Assembly (NCBI GenBank): GCA_963575745.1
Contig: CAUYUJ010000159.1
Location: 333,001 to 397,000, forward strand
Direction of reading: 5' to 3'
DNA length: 64,000 nt
Origin: Prorocentrum cordatum
Taxonomy: Eukaryota > Sar > Dinophyceae > Prorocentrales > Prorocentraceae
The stretch's first letter is position 1. Each line of letters begins with the position of its first letter. The notes under the pieces are model-generated. The model did no database searches. It saw only the letters and a program-made list of their open reading frames with translations, and was not told the DNA's origin. Positions 10,806 through 21,919 of the stretch are shown piece after piece. The translations under genes and the position numbers were made by a program.

Positions 10806-10894
10806 ACCCTCTCCGAGAGCAGCGCACCGAAGGAAACAATATACGCCGCGGCGAAATAGTTTGCCGTATGTCGGAATTTCGCCTACATGGCCGT

Positions 10895-11280
10895 CCACGT
10901 GCGCGGGATGATGATCGTGATAATGATGAGGACGAGGATGAGGACGAAGATGAGGATGATGATGATGCTGATGACGGTGATGATGAGGGATACGAATGAT
11001 GATGGTCGTGATGTTGTTGATGATGATGATGATTCTGGTACGGCTGATGCTGCTACTGCTGGTGATGATGCTGCTGATGATGATGTTGAGGATGATGATA
11101 AAGATGGGGATGAGGAGTATGATGTTGGTGGTGATGCTGGTGGTGATGATGATGGAACTGATGACAATGATAATGCTGATGATTTGGTTGATGATGGTTA
11201 TGGTGTCGGCCATGATCATGATGATGCTGATCATGTTGATCAGGATGACGTCGACGATGACGTCGGCAACGACGATGACA

Positions 11281-11351
<71 letters not shown>

Positions 11352-11430
11352 GAGAAGGACGAAGAGGAGGAGGGGAGGGGAGGAGGAGGAGGAGGAGGAG
11401 GAGGAGGCGGGGAGGGAGGAGGCGGAGGAA
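10895..11430. repeat. (GAT)n then (GAG)n microsatellite
   Basis: GATGATGATG-rich tract, purest at 11280-11350, passing into AGGAGGAGG until about 11430. Long D- or M-repeat frames are artefacts. Confidence 0.95.
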
Positions 11431-11659
11431 TTGCGCAGTTGCCACCACGTTCGTGGGCCCTTTTCCAAGGCTTTCTGACGACGGGAATGCGGTATACCCA
11501 TCTCCCGTCGAATAAGAGGATTACATGTGGGGCAAATAATCCGCCAGCCCCCTTGCTGCTTACTTTTCCTTGTTCATGGGTCGCGCGAGGGGGGGAGGCC
11601 CAAAACTGACATTTTTACCATGCCCAAATCATATTGTCTGAATTGCTGGGGTGGGTAAA

Positions 11660-12425
11660 AATTAACACCCCTCACGCAGATCGGCGGGGTCAGGGTCCAA
11701 CAACACAGAGGATTTGCTACATTTCTGAAATTCGGTGGCGCCCCTGACGCAGATCGGCGGGGTCAGGGTCCAAAAACATATGGGATTTGCCACATTTCTG
11801 AAATTCGGTAACATCCCTCACGCAGATCGGCGGGGTCACTGTCCAAAAACATATGGAATGTGTCACTTGTCTGAAATTTGGTGGCACCCCTCGCGCAGAT
11901 CGGCGGGGTCAGGGTCCAAAACACATGAGATGTGCCACAATTCTAAATCCGCTGCACCCCTCACGCAGATCGGCGGGGTCAGGGTCCAAAAACACAACGG
12001 ATTTGCTACATTTCTGAAGCCCGCTGGCGCCCCTCACGCAGATCGGCGGGGTCAGGGTTCAAAAACACACGGGATTTGCCACATTTCTGAAATTCGGTGG
12101 CACCCCTCACGCAGATCGGCGGGGTCAGGGTCCAAAAATATACAGAATGTGTCACTTGTCTGAAGTTTGGTGGCACCCCTCAGGCAGATCGGCGGGGTCA
12201 GGGTTCAAAAAAAAAAGAAGGATGCGCCATATTTCTGAAATTCGGTGGCGCCCCTCACGCAGATCGGCGGGGTCAGGGTCCAAAAACAAGCGGGGCGTGC
12301 CTCATTTCTGCACCCCTCACGCAGATCGGCAGGGTCAGGGTCCAAAAACACAAGGGATTTGCCACATTTCTGAAATTCGGCGGCACCCCTCACGCAGATC
12401 CGTAGGGTCAGGGTCGAAAAAGAAA
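11660..12425. repeat. 73 bp minisatellite array, 11 units
   Basis: The landmark GCAGATCGGCGGGGTCAGGG begins at 11676, 11749, 11822, 11895, 11965, 12039, 12111, 12184, 12259, 12321 and 12394. Spacing is almost always 72-75 bp, with one 62 bp unit. Each unit also holds CACATTTCTGAAATTCGG. Plus-strand frames of 80-140 codons across it are repeat-derived. Confidence 0.95.
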
Positions 12426-13995
12426 CAAGTCTCGACACTGCTTCACGGCGAAGTCAAAGCCTCATGACTTCGCTCTTCCATGGCCCATTATCCGAGAGAG
12501 GGGGTCGGCGGCAAGGGGCGAAACCCTTGCGGATGAACACTTCACAAAATTGTGCTTTTGGACGCGCCGACACGTTCGACATACGGACACAAACTTCAGC
12601 TTTTGGTCCCAACCTTACTCTTCCCCCCGCCGACAGTGTGAAGAATAAACTTAGGCGGGGTGTTGTCGGACTACGCCGGCCAGCAAAAGGAAAATGCCAT
12701 TGACTGGGGGCTGCGCGCAGAAGTGGCAGATGAGGGATCCTCCGTACTTCGTGTGCGGATCTTATACGAAATTCTCGATCTACGACCGCGTCACTGGCAA
12801 TGACCAGCGTAGACGCTGACTGCAGCCCCTGGGCGCACGGGGAGCGCGTCCCAGAGGGCGGGAGGGGGCAGGCAGGAGGAGGGGGATCCAAGTGCGGGCG
12901 GCAAGGGCGGCAGAAGCGGGGGCCCCTGCTGACCGCCGGCGTTGGCCCCTGCGGGGCGGGCGGGCTGCCACTGCCCCAGTGCACGGTCCAGCCCTCTAGC
13001 TTGGCCAAGATTTGCTCCTGGACCCCTGCGCTGGCTGACACGTGGACGTGGCCTGCTGTGCGCAGACGCATGGACTGCGCCCATTTTGTGGCCAAATTGC
13101 GGCCACGCCCCGCTCGGGGGACACAGGTCCTTCGGCACGTAGCTCCACGTGCCGTTGGCCATAAAAGGGGGCGCCTGCCAGGAATATGTGCGCCCTGCAC
13201 AGCGGGACGCCCCCGTCCAGAAGCATCCGAAACCACCAGTCCAGGCAGCGCCTCCCTACCGGCGGCGGCGCAGGCGGGAGGCCTGCTGGAGCCTGGTTCT
13301 GCGAGCGCGCGCATTCCAGGAACAACGGGTCGCAAGCCACCCGCGCCGGAAGCGCTACCCTTGAGCGGTGCGGGTCCAGGCGTCGCTATTCTGGCCCGGC
13401 GGGGGCACGGCCTGCGAGGAGGGCGCCCCGTTGCCAAAGGGGGGGGCGGCTGGCTCGCAGGCGCCGCACAAGAGCATCAGCCCCGACGGCCCCGCGGTCG
13501 CGACGAGAGCGTGTGCGAGCTGCCCGCGACCCATGCAGGCGATGCCTGCCGAGCCGCTCGCGTCGATCCGCGCGCCCTTACCCCGCCCAAGCCCGGCACC
13601 GCGGGCGTTGTGGCCTGTCATTTCGGTGGGCTCGACGCACCTGGTGATGTCCACGGGCTGCCTGGGCGGCGTTCCAAGTGGTCCAGCAGACCGCGCAGTA
13701 ATATGCCTTCTCGTAGATGCCTTGCCTTGACCTGCTGTGCCTTCAGGCCCACGGCCCCGCAGCCCACGCACTGCGCGGGCGGGGGGGGGGGCGCAGATCG
13801 AGCGCCCCCCTCTGCCACCGAGGGGTCTGAGAACCCCGCAGCCGCGGGCTGGTGGCCCTCTGAGAGCGGTCATGATGAGCAGCAAGGGGCGATGTACTGA
13901 GTCGACCCCAGGCCCCACTGTCCACTCCCAGGCCCATCCCCATCAGGCCTCCCTAACCCACCTCTGAGCCCGCTACCGTCGAACAGCAAGTTCCT
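12426..13995. other. GC-rich region with conflicting frames
   Basis: Long frames exist on both strands (a 366-codon plus frame, a 327-codon minus frame), as expected for GC-rich DNA. The most protein-like minus pieces are MANGTWSYVPKDLCPP and LLDGGVPLCRAHIFLAG (about 13160-13260) and ALVATAGPSGLMLLCGACE (about 13450-13520). The last vaguely resembles the C-terminal zinc region of dinoflagellate LINE proteins. No single frame holds them together, so at most this is decayed coding DNA. Confidence 0.3.
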
Positions 13996-14635
13996 GCAGT
14001 GATGACTTGTCCCTGGCTTCTGACACCAATCGGACGAGAGAGGCGTTCAACCTCGAACACCCTCCAGCCACATCGCCTGGGAGGAATATGAGGAGTTGGT
14101 TTCCTGGTGTATTGCTTGGCTGGTGCATGAAGGTGGAGGTACGTTTGGACCCCTCCCTGCAGCCGTCTTCGTTGGTCGATGGGGCTGCAGGGAGGTCCTC
14201 GGCCCCTCCGGTGGCAATTGACGCCATCATGTATAGGTGCGGGGGGGAACCCACGCAGCCCCTGTGATGGAAGCTGCGCGGGATGTGAGGCCAATTGGCG
14301 GTCCTCACGGGCGAGGCCTAAAGACGGTCCTCATCCAGGGGGGGCGAGAGGGCGGGGGCGCGCGCGGTTTTCGAAGAGGTCGCTCCTGAGGACGGTCCTA
14401 AGGCAGGATTCCTGAAAAGGGGTCCGAAAACGGCATACACAGTTTCGACACCGAAACTGGATATGCCCTACGAGGTCGTTATCCCATGGGGTGGGATAAC
14501 AGCTGGGGGAATGATTCGGGGAGCAGTGTTTATTCGACCGCGGGAGGGAGGGAGACACTTGAACAGGGGCCCTGGGGAGCGCGAAGGCGGGAGGGGGGAG
14601 GGCGGGAGGAAAGGGGGGGATAGAAGGAGGATAAC
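13996..14635. other. No gene seen; short hairpin
   Basis: A 13 bp perfect inverted repeat (CCTCCCTGCAGCC at 14152-14164, partner 14183-14195, 18 nt loop). Around 14310-14405 the motif GACGGTCCT recurs. No supported gene. Confidence 0.4.
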
Positions 14636-14639
14636 GACG

Positions 14640-14708
14640 GATGAGATGAGGACGAGGAGGAGGAGGAGGAGGAGGAGGAGGAGGAGGAGGAGGAGGAGGA
14701 GGAAGAGG
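14640..14708. repeat. (GGA)n microsatellite
   Basis: Pure GAGGAGGAGG tract. Confidence 0.95.
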
Positions 14709-14999
14709 AGGGACAGGAGCAAGATCAGGAAGGGATAGGAGACCTCCGTGATGTGGCGGGGGGCGCCTGCCGTCTCGAAGAGCCTCGCCAGCTGGCCCTG
14801 CCCACCGCGCCCCCTCCTTCGGCGTCGCCGACGCAGCGCAGGAGAGCGGCAGCAGCGAGGTGGGAAGGCTGGCGGGAAGCGTGAGCATCGTTGAACCGAT
14901 CCCTATCCCATAGGGCGACGAAACTATACATGTCGGCGGTGCCCGGTGCGGAGCGAACCCCCCCCCGGTAATCTCTCCTGGGGGGTTTCGAGCTGGCGC

Positions 15000-15605
15000 C
15001 ATTCCCGGTGCGAGCCTGCACGAAACCCCCTGGTAAACACGACCTCCTCTGGTAGGCTGCGCGGAACCCCCCGGTAAGGACGCAACCCCTCCGTAAGCGG
15101 CGCGCTCCCAGCACGCGCGAAACCCAGCCCCGACGCGCGAATCTTACCAGGACGGGCCGGAACACGGCGGCGGCATTGCATCCCAGGGCCGTGCCGGAAC
15201 ACGGCGGCACTGTTCTTCTCTACGCGGCCGTGCCGTCGACCCCCCACAGCGGCTCTCGGGATTTGCGCCGCAGCCTCTCGTATTGTGACCACGAGCCACA
15301 ATACGAGAGGCTGCGGCGGAACAAAGGCGAGCAGACGCGAATAGAGAACACAAGGCGAGCACACGCCACACTTCGACAGGGAGCCACCCTTCCCAACCGC
15401 CCCCCTGCCCCCCCCCAACCCACCCCCCACTCCCACCCCCCCACTCCCACAGGGGGGGGGGGAGCCCAGGGAGACGCAGTGCGGCCTGCACGAAACCCCC
15501 CGGTAAAACGGCAAGGGGGGGGTGTTCTAAGCCGCTGGCGGCACCCGGTGCGGGCTGCACGAAACCCCCCGGTAGTGCACGAAACTCCCCGGTAGTGCTG
15601 GGGGG
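15000..15605. repeat. Interspersed CACGAAACCCCCCGGTA motif
   Basis: The motif GCACGAAACCCCCCGGTA, or close variants, occurs at about 15016, 15059, 15487, 15560 and 15580, and a related GGAACACGGCGGC pair near 15163 and 15195. Spacing is irregular. It looks like a scattered short repeat; no gene is supported in the region. Confidence 0.65.
15266..15318. repeat. Perfect 22 bp hairpin
   Basis: Left arm 15266-15287 and right arm 15297-15318 are exact reverse complements (CGCCGCAGCCTCTCGTATTG begins the left arm), with a 9 nt loop ACCACGAGC. Inside the CACGAAACC repeat region. Confidence 0.95.
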
Positions 15606-15812
15606 GGGGGTTCGTGCCACGGCGCACCGCCGACATACATACAGTTGGACTTAGGACAGAGAAACATCCCTCAAGAACATAAGACCCTCCGCCGGCCCAT
15701 ACTGAAGAACATTCGAGGGTACCCTCCCCCAGGATGCACCAGAACATCCAACAAACGCGAAAAGCATGAGGGTCCCCTCCCCAACCGACCTCGATATTTT
15801 ACCTCGGTCCGA

Positions 15813-15954
15813 CTGTATCCACTGCCTCCTGGCCAGGCCCATCCTAAACCCAGCAGCGGTGTGTATACGCCACGCCCTCCTGGCTTGGCTAGGAGGTCGT
15901 ATACACAGCTCCTGAGTTCAGGATGGGCCTGGCAAGAGAGCAGTGGATATGTGT
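15813..15954. mobile_element. Foldback element (~140 bp)
   Basis: Imperfect inverted repeat centred near 15882. The left side reads TATCCACTG, CCAGGCCCATCCT, GTGTATACG, CCTCCTGGC; the right side carries their complements in reverse order (TAGGAGG, CGTATACAC, AGGATGGGCCTGG, CAGTGGATA). No clear target duplication. It has no coding capacity; MITE-like or a snap-back structure. Confidence 0.75.
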
Positions 15955-16017
15955 AGATTTCGTCGCCCGATCCGGCCCGGCGTGGCCTCGGCCCCACTGG
16001 CCGATTTGTCCCCCTAG

Positions 16018-16080
16018 ATGGGGACACGTGCTGTTCCCTTCGGGTTTCGAAGGGTATATCCCCAACTGGGGTGGTGGCAC
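16018..16080 (-). repeat. Dispersed repeat (pairs with 27785-27842)
   Basis: TTCGGGTTTCGAAGGGTATA and the following bases match 27790-27836. On the minus strand both give the peptide PQLGIYPSKPE. Confidence 0.75.
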
Positions 16081-16164
16081 TGAAAGAGGGAAGGGTGGAG
16101 GCGTTCCGCGGCAAAAGAAGCCTCTTCCAAGCAGACTGAGTCGTTCCCCGTCTCCATGACGAGG

Positions 16165-16345
16165 AACCTAGCACCAAACGCCAAGCACCAAACCCTTAAC
16201 ACCAAGCTCAAAAGAAAACAACACAAACAAACCCAAACCCCCAAAAACCGAAATCCCGAATACCATAAACCAAATCCAAAACCCTAAACCTCCAACCACG
16301 AACACCAAATCCACATCACCAGACTCCCAACACCGAACCCAAATC
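16165..16345. repeat. A/C-rich, telomere-like degenerate tract
   Basis: About 180 bp almost without G on this strand, made of AACCCAAAACC-like units and including AAACCCTAAACC. The CCCTAAA form is the complement of the TTTAGGG-type telomere repeat. It is degenerate, so origin from telomere DNA is only a possibility. Confidence 0.5.
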
Positions 16346-16354
16346 ACGGACCCT

Positions 16355-16604
16355 CTCCCTCCTCCTCCTCCTCATCCAACTCCTCCTCCTCCTCCTCCAC
16401 CTCCTCCTCCTCCTCCTACTGCTACTACTACTACTACTCCTTCTTCTCCTCCTCCTCCTCCTCCTCCCCCTCCTCCTCCTCCCCCTCCCCTTCCTCCTCC
16501 TGACCTCCTCACGCTCCTCCTGACGCCGCCCCATCCCCATCCTTCCGCCTCCCCCTGCTGCTGCTCCTCCTCCTCCTCATCATCATCATCAGCATCGTCG
16601 TCGT

Positions 16605-16636
<32 letters not shown>

Positions 16637-17045
16637 GCAGCATCATCATCATCGTCACCATCATCACCACCATCGTCATCATCACCATCATCATCATCAC
16701 CACCATCATCATCATCACCATCATCACCACCACCATAAGCATCATCATCGTCACCATCATCACCACCATCGTCATCATCACCATCATCATCACCATCATC
16801 ACCCTTAACATCACAATCAGCATCAGCATCAGCACCAGCATCAGCATCGTCAGCATCATCATCAGCAGCATCATCATCAGCATCATCATCGTCATCATCA
16901 TCGCCACCACCAACATTATCATGATCACCAAAATCATACTCATAATCAGTATCACCAGTATCATCAGTATCATCAGCATCAGTATCAGCATCATCAATCT
17001 CATCATTATTATTAGTAGTATTATCATTATTATCAATATGATCAG
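16355..17045. repeat. (CCT)n then (ATC)n microsatellite
   Basis: CTCCTCCTCC to about 16575, then CATCATCATCAC to about 17040 with AGC and GTC variants. All frames across it are artefacts. Confidence 0.95.
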
Positions 17046-17930
17046 CATCCTGTTCCGCACAGGCCTCCCCCCAAGGGCCACGACGCCAACCCCCTTGGCA
17101 TCGTCGCAAGCCCGAAACGGGTAGGGAACACATTGGTACAATGCCGAACAGCTGATGCTGTCCAAAACTTACAGCAGCCGCTGTTGGGCAGGCGATTTCC
17201 TGTCTCTCTCAAATGGACAACGCGCGCGGCGACGCCGTCAGCGAGTCCTGTTCCAAAAGGACAGGAACTGCTGTCGGCCTTCGTCCCTACTCTGTCCGTA
17301 CCCACTTCGATCCCCCAGAGCTTGCGGGTCACAACTCGGGTCTCCAGCGGCCGCCGGGGACGCTTCGGGCACCCGCAGAGAGCCTTCGGCGATGCGCAGG
17401 AGGGCATCCTGAAGCTGGCAAGTCGCCGAAAACCGACGAGGACGCCACAAATCTTCGAACATCGATCCCGGAATTCCCCCCCCCCCCCCATGAACCTGAA
17501 ATCAGCGATACATCGCCGACACATTGTCACAAAGCCCCCCAAAGTGAATGCATGCGCTCCTGGGCGGGCTGTGCTAGTTGGGCGATTGAATGTCGATGCG
17601 TCCCCCTCTGAGCCGACGCTCGGGATGTATTGCTTGCTATGCCGTGCGAGCGGATAGCGTGTCACCACGCTCCGTCGGACGGGAGGCTGGGAACAACTCG
17701 AGACGCTGACGCTCGGGGAACGGGGACGTGGATATCGTGCCGCGCGGCAGCGTGGTGGGCCAGAAGCAGCGGCGCGACACGCGAAACCAAAACTCTGACC
17801 GCATCCCCTCCTGACGTCAACCCCGGTCGCAGCCCCTCCCCACCGCGGAGGCCGACTCGCCAGCGCTCCTGAAGAACACCTCGCCGCGGCCGCGCGCCAC
17901 GATGGTACGACAACTATGCGCAGATGTATC
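17046..17930 (-). repeat. Dispersed repeat, copy 2 (pairs with 836-1215)
   Basis: Holds the minus-strand peptide block MPSCASPKALCGCPKRPRRP, matching copy 1, together with GCGCTCCTGGGCGGG and the CGATACATCGCC motif (about 17508). A 296-codon minus frame crosses it, but apart from the shared block its composition is low-complexity. Probably a decayed mobile element of unknown type. Confidence 0.5.
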
Positions 17931-18935
17931 ACTGGACCTGATTACCACAATGGCCTGCGACCACCACGGCACTCCTGCAAGCATCGCGATACACATGCGA
18001 GCACCGCCATGAGCACGTGACACCGTCAGCATGGAAGCCCAACCATGCACTAATCACGGCGGCGTGCAAGCGCCAAAAGATGCACAACAGTATGCCAGAA
18101 CATGCCAGTATAACAATAGACTGCGAGCAGAACGGCATGCCTACGAGCACCACGACGTGCCTGTGATCACCACAATGTACCCGAGACAACTAAACGGCGA
18201 AGAAAGCCAGACCCTCACCAAGTAACCGCTGCGAGCACATCAAAGACCACACAAGTAGAACGAACCCAGCCAGTTCCATAATCGATAATAGCATGCGAGA
18301 GCCAGAAGTATGCAAACATATTTTCTGTACTCACCAGTGGCACTGACAGTGTGCCAGCGATCACAACATTACGCCTACGAGCATAGCAATAGAGCTGTAA
18401 ACCTCAATAGCCTACGAACTCCAGCACATGCACACGAGAACCACCTGCTTGTGACCACCAACCGGCAAGTGAAACCAGACCCGACACTACAGCAACAGCC
18501 TGCGAGCACTACTCCTATGCACAACAAGAGTTTAGTAGACCAGGTCAGTACCAACACCCGCCTGGAAACACAACGACTGACCTGCAAACAAAACGACAAC
18601 ATGCCTGCGAACACCACTATCTGTCTGAGCATCAGAACGTCCTGCCGCTGCATGCTGGTCGACACCACTCTGTCGTGCATGCGAGTACCACGAACTGCCT
18701 GCGAGGACCGTAAAGCTTGCGAGAACCACAGCATGCATGTGACCACCACGATCCAGTGGGCGCGTGACCGCCAGACTGTGGGCCCACCCTGTCCTCGCAC
18801 CTGGCCCCAGACACGCTCGACTCCACTGGCGCCCCTCCAGCATCTGCTGATGATCCGTTGCTCCGCGCCCCGAGAGATTCGACAAAGGCTCACATCAGGG
18901 GAGAAGAGGGAGGAGGACAGGCAGGAGTGGTGAGG
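17931..18935. repeat. Degenerate GCCTGCGAGCACCAC repeat
   Basis: The motif GCCTGCGA-CACCAC and variants recurs every few tens of bases, for example near 17949, 18138, 18500, 18610, 18695 and 18735. An old, diverged minisatellite; no gene supported. Confidence 0.5.
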
Positions 18936-18944
18936 ACGGGAGCA

Positions 18945-19158
18945 GGAGAGCCCAGAATCGAATCGAGAAGTTGAATCGACGATCGAAGTGAATCGGATCG
19001 GCGTAAATCGGCAGCCGAGTCGGGAGAAGTCGAATCTGCAAAAATCGGCAGGCTCGTAGGCCTCCATGGAAAAATCGGAATCCAAATCGGAATCCGAAAT
19101 CGAATCGAATCGGAATCAGAAGCCATCGAAATTGAATTGAATCGAATCGGAGGAGTCG
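18945..19158. repeat. GAATCGAATCGG repeat
   Basis: Loose tandem repeats of AATCGGAATC and GAATCGAATCG. Confidence 0.85.
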
Positions 19159-19909
19159 GGTGGGGGCACATGCAACAAAATGGGGCGCTCTCTGTCGGGT
19201 GAGGGCACGCTCCGTCCGGGCGCGTACTCCTCGGAGTCGGGCCTCTCTGGGGGGTGCAGAGAGGGGGAAAAACCACGCAAGGACGTGCTGCATCCGTCCG
19301 CCGCGGACGTGCGGTCCCGCCGCTCACTCTTCGGCGGCATGCGAAGGGGAGCAGGGTCAGGTGGGTAGCGTTCTACTACGAAGTGCCCCTGGCCTGTCGA
19401 AGCTGCAAAGAACACCGTCCTTCAAAGGGTCGACTCCTTCTGCGGAGCCCCCTGCCCTCGGAGAAGACTGCCAACACTCGCCAGGCATCCCTTCTGCCGC
19501 GCAACCAAACCCAGGGAGTGCAGGCGGGGGCAGGAACAGTGAAGCGCACTCTCCAGTGTGTATAGACATAGACGATGCCTGCATCGTAAGTTTGAACATG
19601 CTAACCTGGCATACATGTCCCCCTTGCGTCGATGCAGCGCGGAGGGGGGATTGGACCACCCCGCAGGGCTTGGTGGGGAGAGACTGGTCGAACACCTCCC
19701 ACAAGCATAGAGCAGCAAGTGGGCCTGCAAACTCTCTTGACCCAGTTTCGACTCCAGGGAGGCGGAGAACGAGGACGAGGAGAACGAGGACAACGAGCAC
19801 GGAGAGTGAGCGGCGTGGTTGCCAAAAACGCTTACCTGGCAAACACACGTTCGATTGATGCATGGCTCCGTGGGCCCCGCAGCGGCGGGCCACCACGGCG
19901 ACGCCGTGC
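19159..19909. other. No supported gene
   Basis: A 232-codon plus-strand frame spans 19160-19858. Its central part (CIDIDDACIVSLNMLTWHTC) is the only protein-like stretch and I recognise no family. It could be an exon fragment; evidence is too weak for a gene call. Confidence 0.3.
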
Positions 19910-19916
19910 GCGCACT

Positions 19917-20132
19917 TAGACGCCTCCTAGATAGGGTCCGAGCAGATGGGTCAGAGGATCGCGCCGCATGGGCGATGCATCGGCGACACATCGCTGACGC
20001 ATCAGCGGTGCATCGGCGACGTCGGCGATGCATCGGCGAAAAGCGGGCTCCACGTCGAACCGCATCGGCGATGCATCAACGATGCAGCGCGAACCTCCGA
20101 CCCATCTACTCCGACCCCCTCTAGGAGGCCTA
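19917..20132. mobile_element. MITE-like inverted-repeat element, copy 2
   Basis: Same family as 1266-1457. Left end TAGACGCCTCCTAGATAGGG, right end CCCTCTAGGAGGCCTA; both arms contain the AGAGGATCGCGC-type inner block and the core is again CGATGCATCGG repeats. It is bounded by an exact 7 bp direct repeat GCGCACT (19910-19916 and 20133-20139), the mark of a transposition event. Non-autonomous. Confidence 0.88.
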
Positions 20133-20294
20133 GCGCACTGCAGCGGAAGGCGGAGGTCTGGGCTCCGCCCCTCCCTCTCTCCCCAGCTGGAGAAAAACAC
20201 AGCCCCTGCGGCATCCCTGCGGCGGCGCGCCCCAAGGGGAGGAGTGCGAGGGGGTGCAGGCCTTCTCCGAAGGCTCTGCGGGGCTTCGGAGAAT
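20133..20294. other. No gene seen
   Basis: GC-rich linker between two inverted-repeat elements. Confidence 0.5.
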
Positions 20295-20475
20295 GATGGG
20301 CCTACCTTCCCACCACCACTACCATAGGTAGGAGAGGGAGGAGGAGGAGCAGGAAGAGGAGGAGGAGGAGGAGGAGGAGGAGGAGGAGGAGGAGGAGGGG
20401 GAAAAAAAGGACCTCCTCATCCTCCCGTCTCCTCCGTCTTACATCTGGTAGTGGCGGTGGAAAACTTAACCGTCA
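20295..20475. mobile_element. Inverted-repeat element with GGA core, copy A
   Basis: Left end contains CCACCACCACTACCATAGGT; the right end carries a diverged complement (ACATCTGGTAGTGGCGGTGG). Between them lies (GGA)n, about 20338-20400. It matches copy B at 20631-20781. Confidence 0.6.
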
Positions 20476-20630
20476 GAGAAGGCTCGTAAAGCTTTTCAAA
20501 GGGCAACTGTCTCCTGAGCCCTCTCTGAGGAGGCCCGCTCACTCCGCCTGCCCCCTGGGCGCGCCGTCGACGTCCTTCCTTCTCCTCCTGTGGCGGGGAC
20601 CACGGCCGCCTCCATGCAACTGCCACTCTT

Positions 20631-20781
20631 GTTGGCCCAATCTTCCACCACCACCACCACCATATGCAGGACGGGGGAGAGGAGAAGATGGGGAGGTCCT
20701 CGTCCTTTTCCTCCTTTTCCTCCTCCTCTCCTCCTCCCCTTCTCCTACCTATGGTAGCGGTGGTGTACAATTGGCCCATCA
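20631..20781. mobile_element. Inverted-repeat element with CCT core, copy B
   Basis: Left end TTGGCCCAATCTTCCACCAC with CCACCATATGCAGG; right end CCTACCTATGGTAGCGGTGG with TACAATTGGCCCA, its imperfect complement. The core is CCT-rich. The same CATAGGTAG/GGTGG block occurs four times in alternating orientation between 20295 and 20781. Confidence 0.65.
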
Positions 20782-21837
20782 ACTCTTTGACCCCACTCCT
20801 GGGGGACCAGAAGGCACCGATGCCACTGACCGCTACTCCCTGGACCTCTCTCGGGGTGCGTTCTGACCAAGGCTTCGAGGCGATTCCGGCGGTGGCGACG
20901 ACGGAAAGCCCAAAAAGGTGAGTATGAGGGAAGGGTGGCGGTATGGGCACCTTTTCTTCCTCTGAACTCTGGGCCACCAGTCAATCGGCCCCTCCGAACG
21001 ACCATAGACACATGTGCATATGCGCCCTCCGCGGTCCCGGAAGAACGCGTGACCGCTCTCGAGCGCAGGCTCGCGGACGCTGCCCGCGCACGGTTACATA
21101 TTCGGTTGACCGACGATCAAAAACAGGCCTCCGCGAGATGACGTAGCGACCTCACGCGGTCGCTTGCGCGGGCCACCCGCTCGGCACGCTGCAATGAAAT
21201 CGAGGGCGCTTGCGCTCGACCCTGCGCCGGCAGATTACGAGCCGACGTCGGCGCTGGCGACCCTGTTTTTTTTGCGTCGCCCAGTTGACCTCCGATTCTG
21301 TGCGCGCTTCCACCGACAGATGGTCCATCTCCCCCCACCGTGGGTGTGAAGCACGGCAGGCTGCTCGCGGGCGAAGACTGCCCCCGCCTCTGGGTCCTGT
21401 GCCCGCGTGCCTCCCTGCATCCCAAGCCCAGCAGGGGTCGCGGATCCGCTCAGGAGCGAGGCGGGGGCGAGGCGGCCTTCAGGACAGCGGCGGACCAAGC
21501 GCGTTCCACTGGACATTTCGTCGAGCACTGGCGGACTGGACTCCTGACGCGGCGATCTTCAAACACCCCGAGCGCATCGAAAAGCCTCTGAGATTCCCCA
21601 GACTCCAGGGACATCCGAAGCCCTTGTCATCCCTCTGCCCCCCCCTGGAACCTCTTCCTAGGCGGACTCCTGGCAGGTTGGACGCATCACAAACATAGCG
21701 GGCGAGCCAATCGACAACGTTTGGGCGGCCGGGCACCCGCTAGACAGGGCGAGCTGGACCGTCTGGCGTTGTAGGAACGGGGAACACAAGCAAATGCGTG
21801 AATGGCAACCCATCAACATAATCTTTGCGTTCCACGA
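20782..21837. other. No supported gene
   Basis: Open frames on both strands of 70-160 codons, none with a recognisable domain. No tandem repeats. Confidence 0.45.
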
Positions 21838-21919
21838 CACACACATATGTATATCTATATATATATATATATGTGTGTACTAGAACCACGCGCGCGCTTC
21901 GCGCGCGCTTAAGTTCTAG
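21838..21919. repeat. TA-rich palindrome and CG hairpin
   Basis: A self-complementary tract ACACACATATG...ATGTGTGT (21838-21878), then an imperfect inverted repeat from CTAGAAC (21880-21886) to GTTCTAG (21913-21919) enclosing two CGCGCGCG blocks. Confidence 0.8.

Noticed and set aside
12800-13900. 366-codon plus frame
   Set aside because: Low-complexity GC-rich frame with no domain; competing minus frames are just as long.
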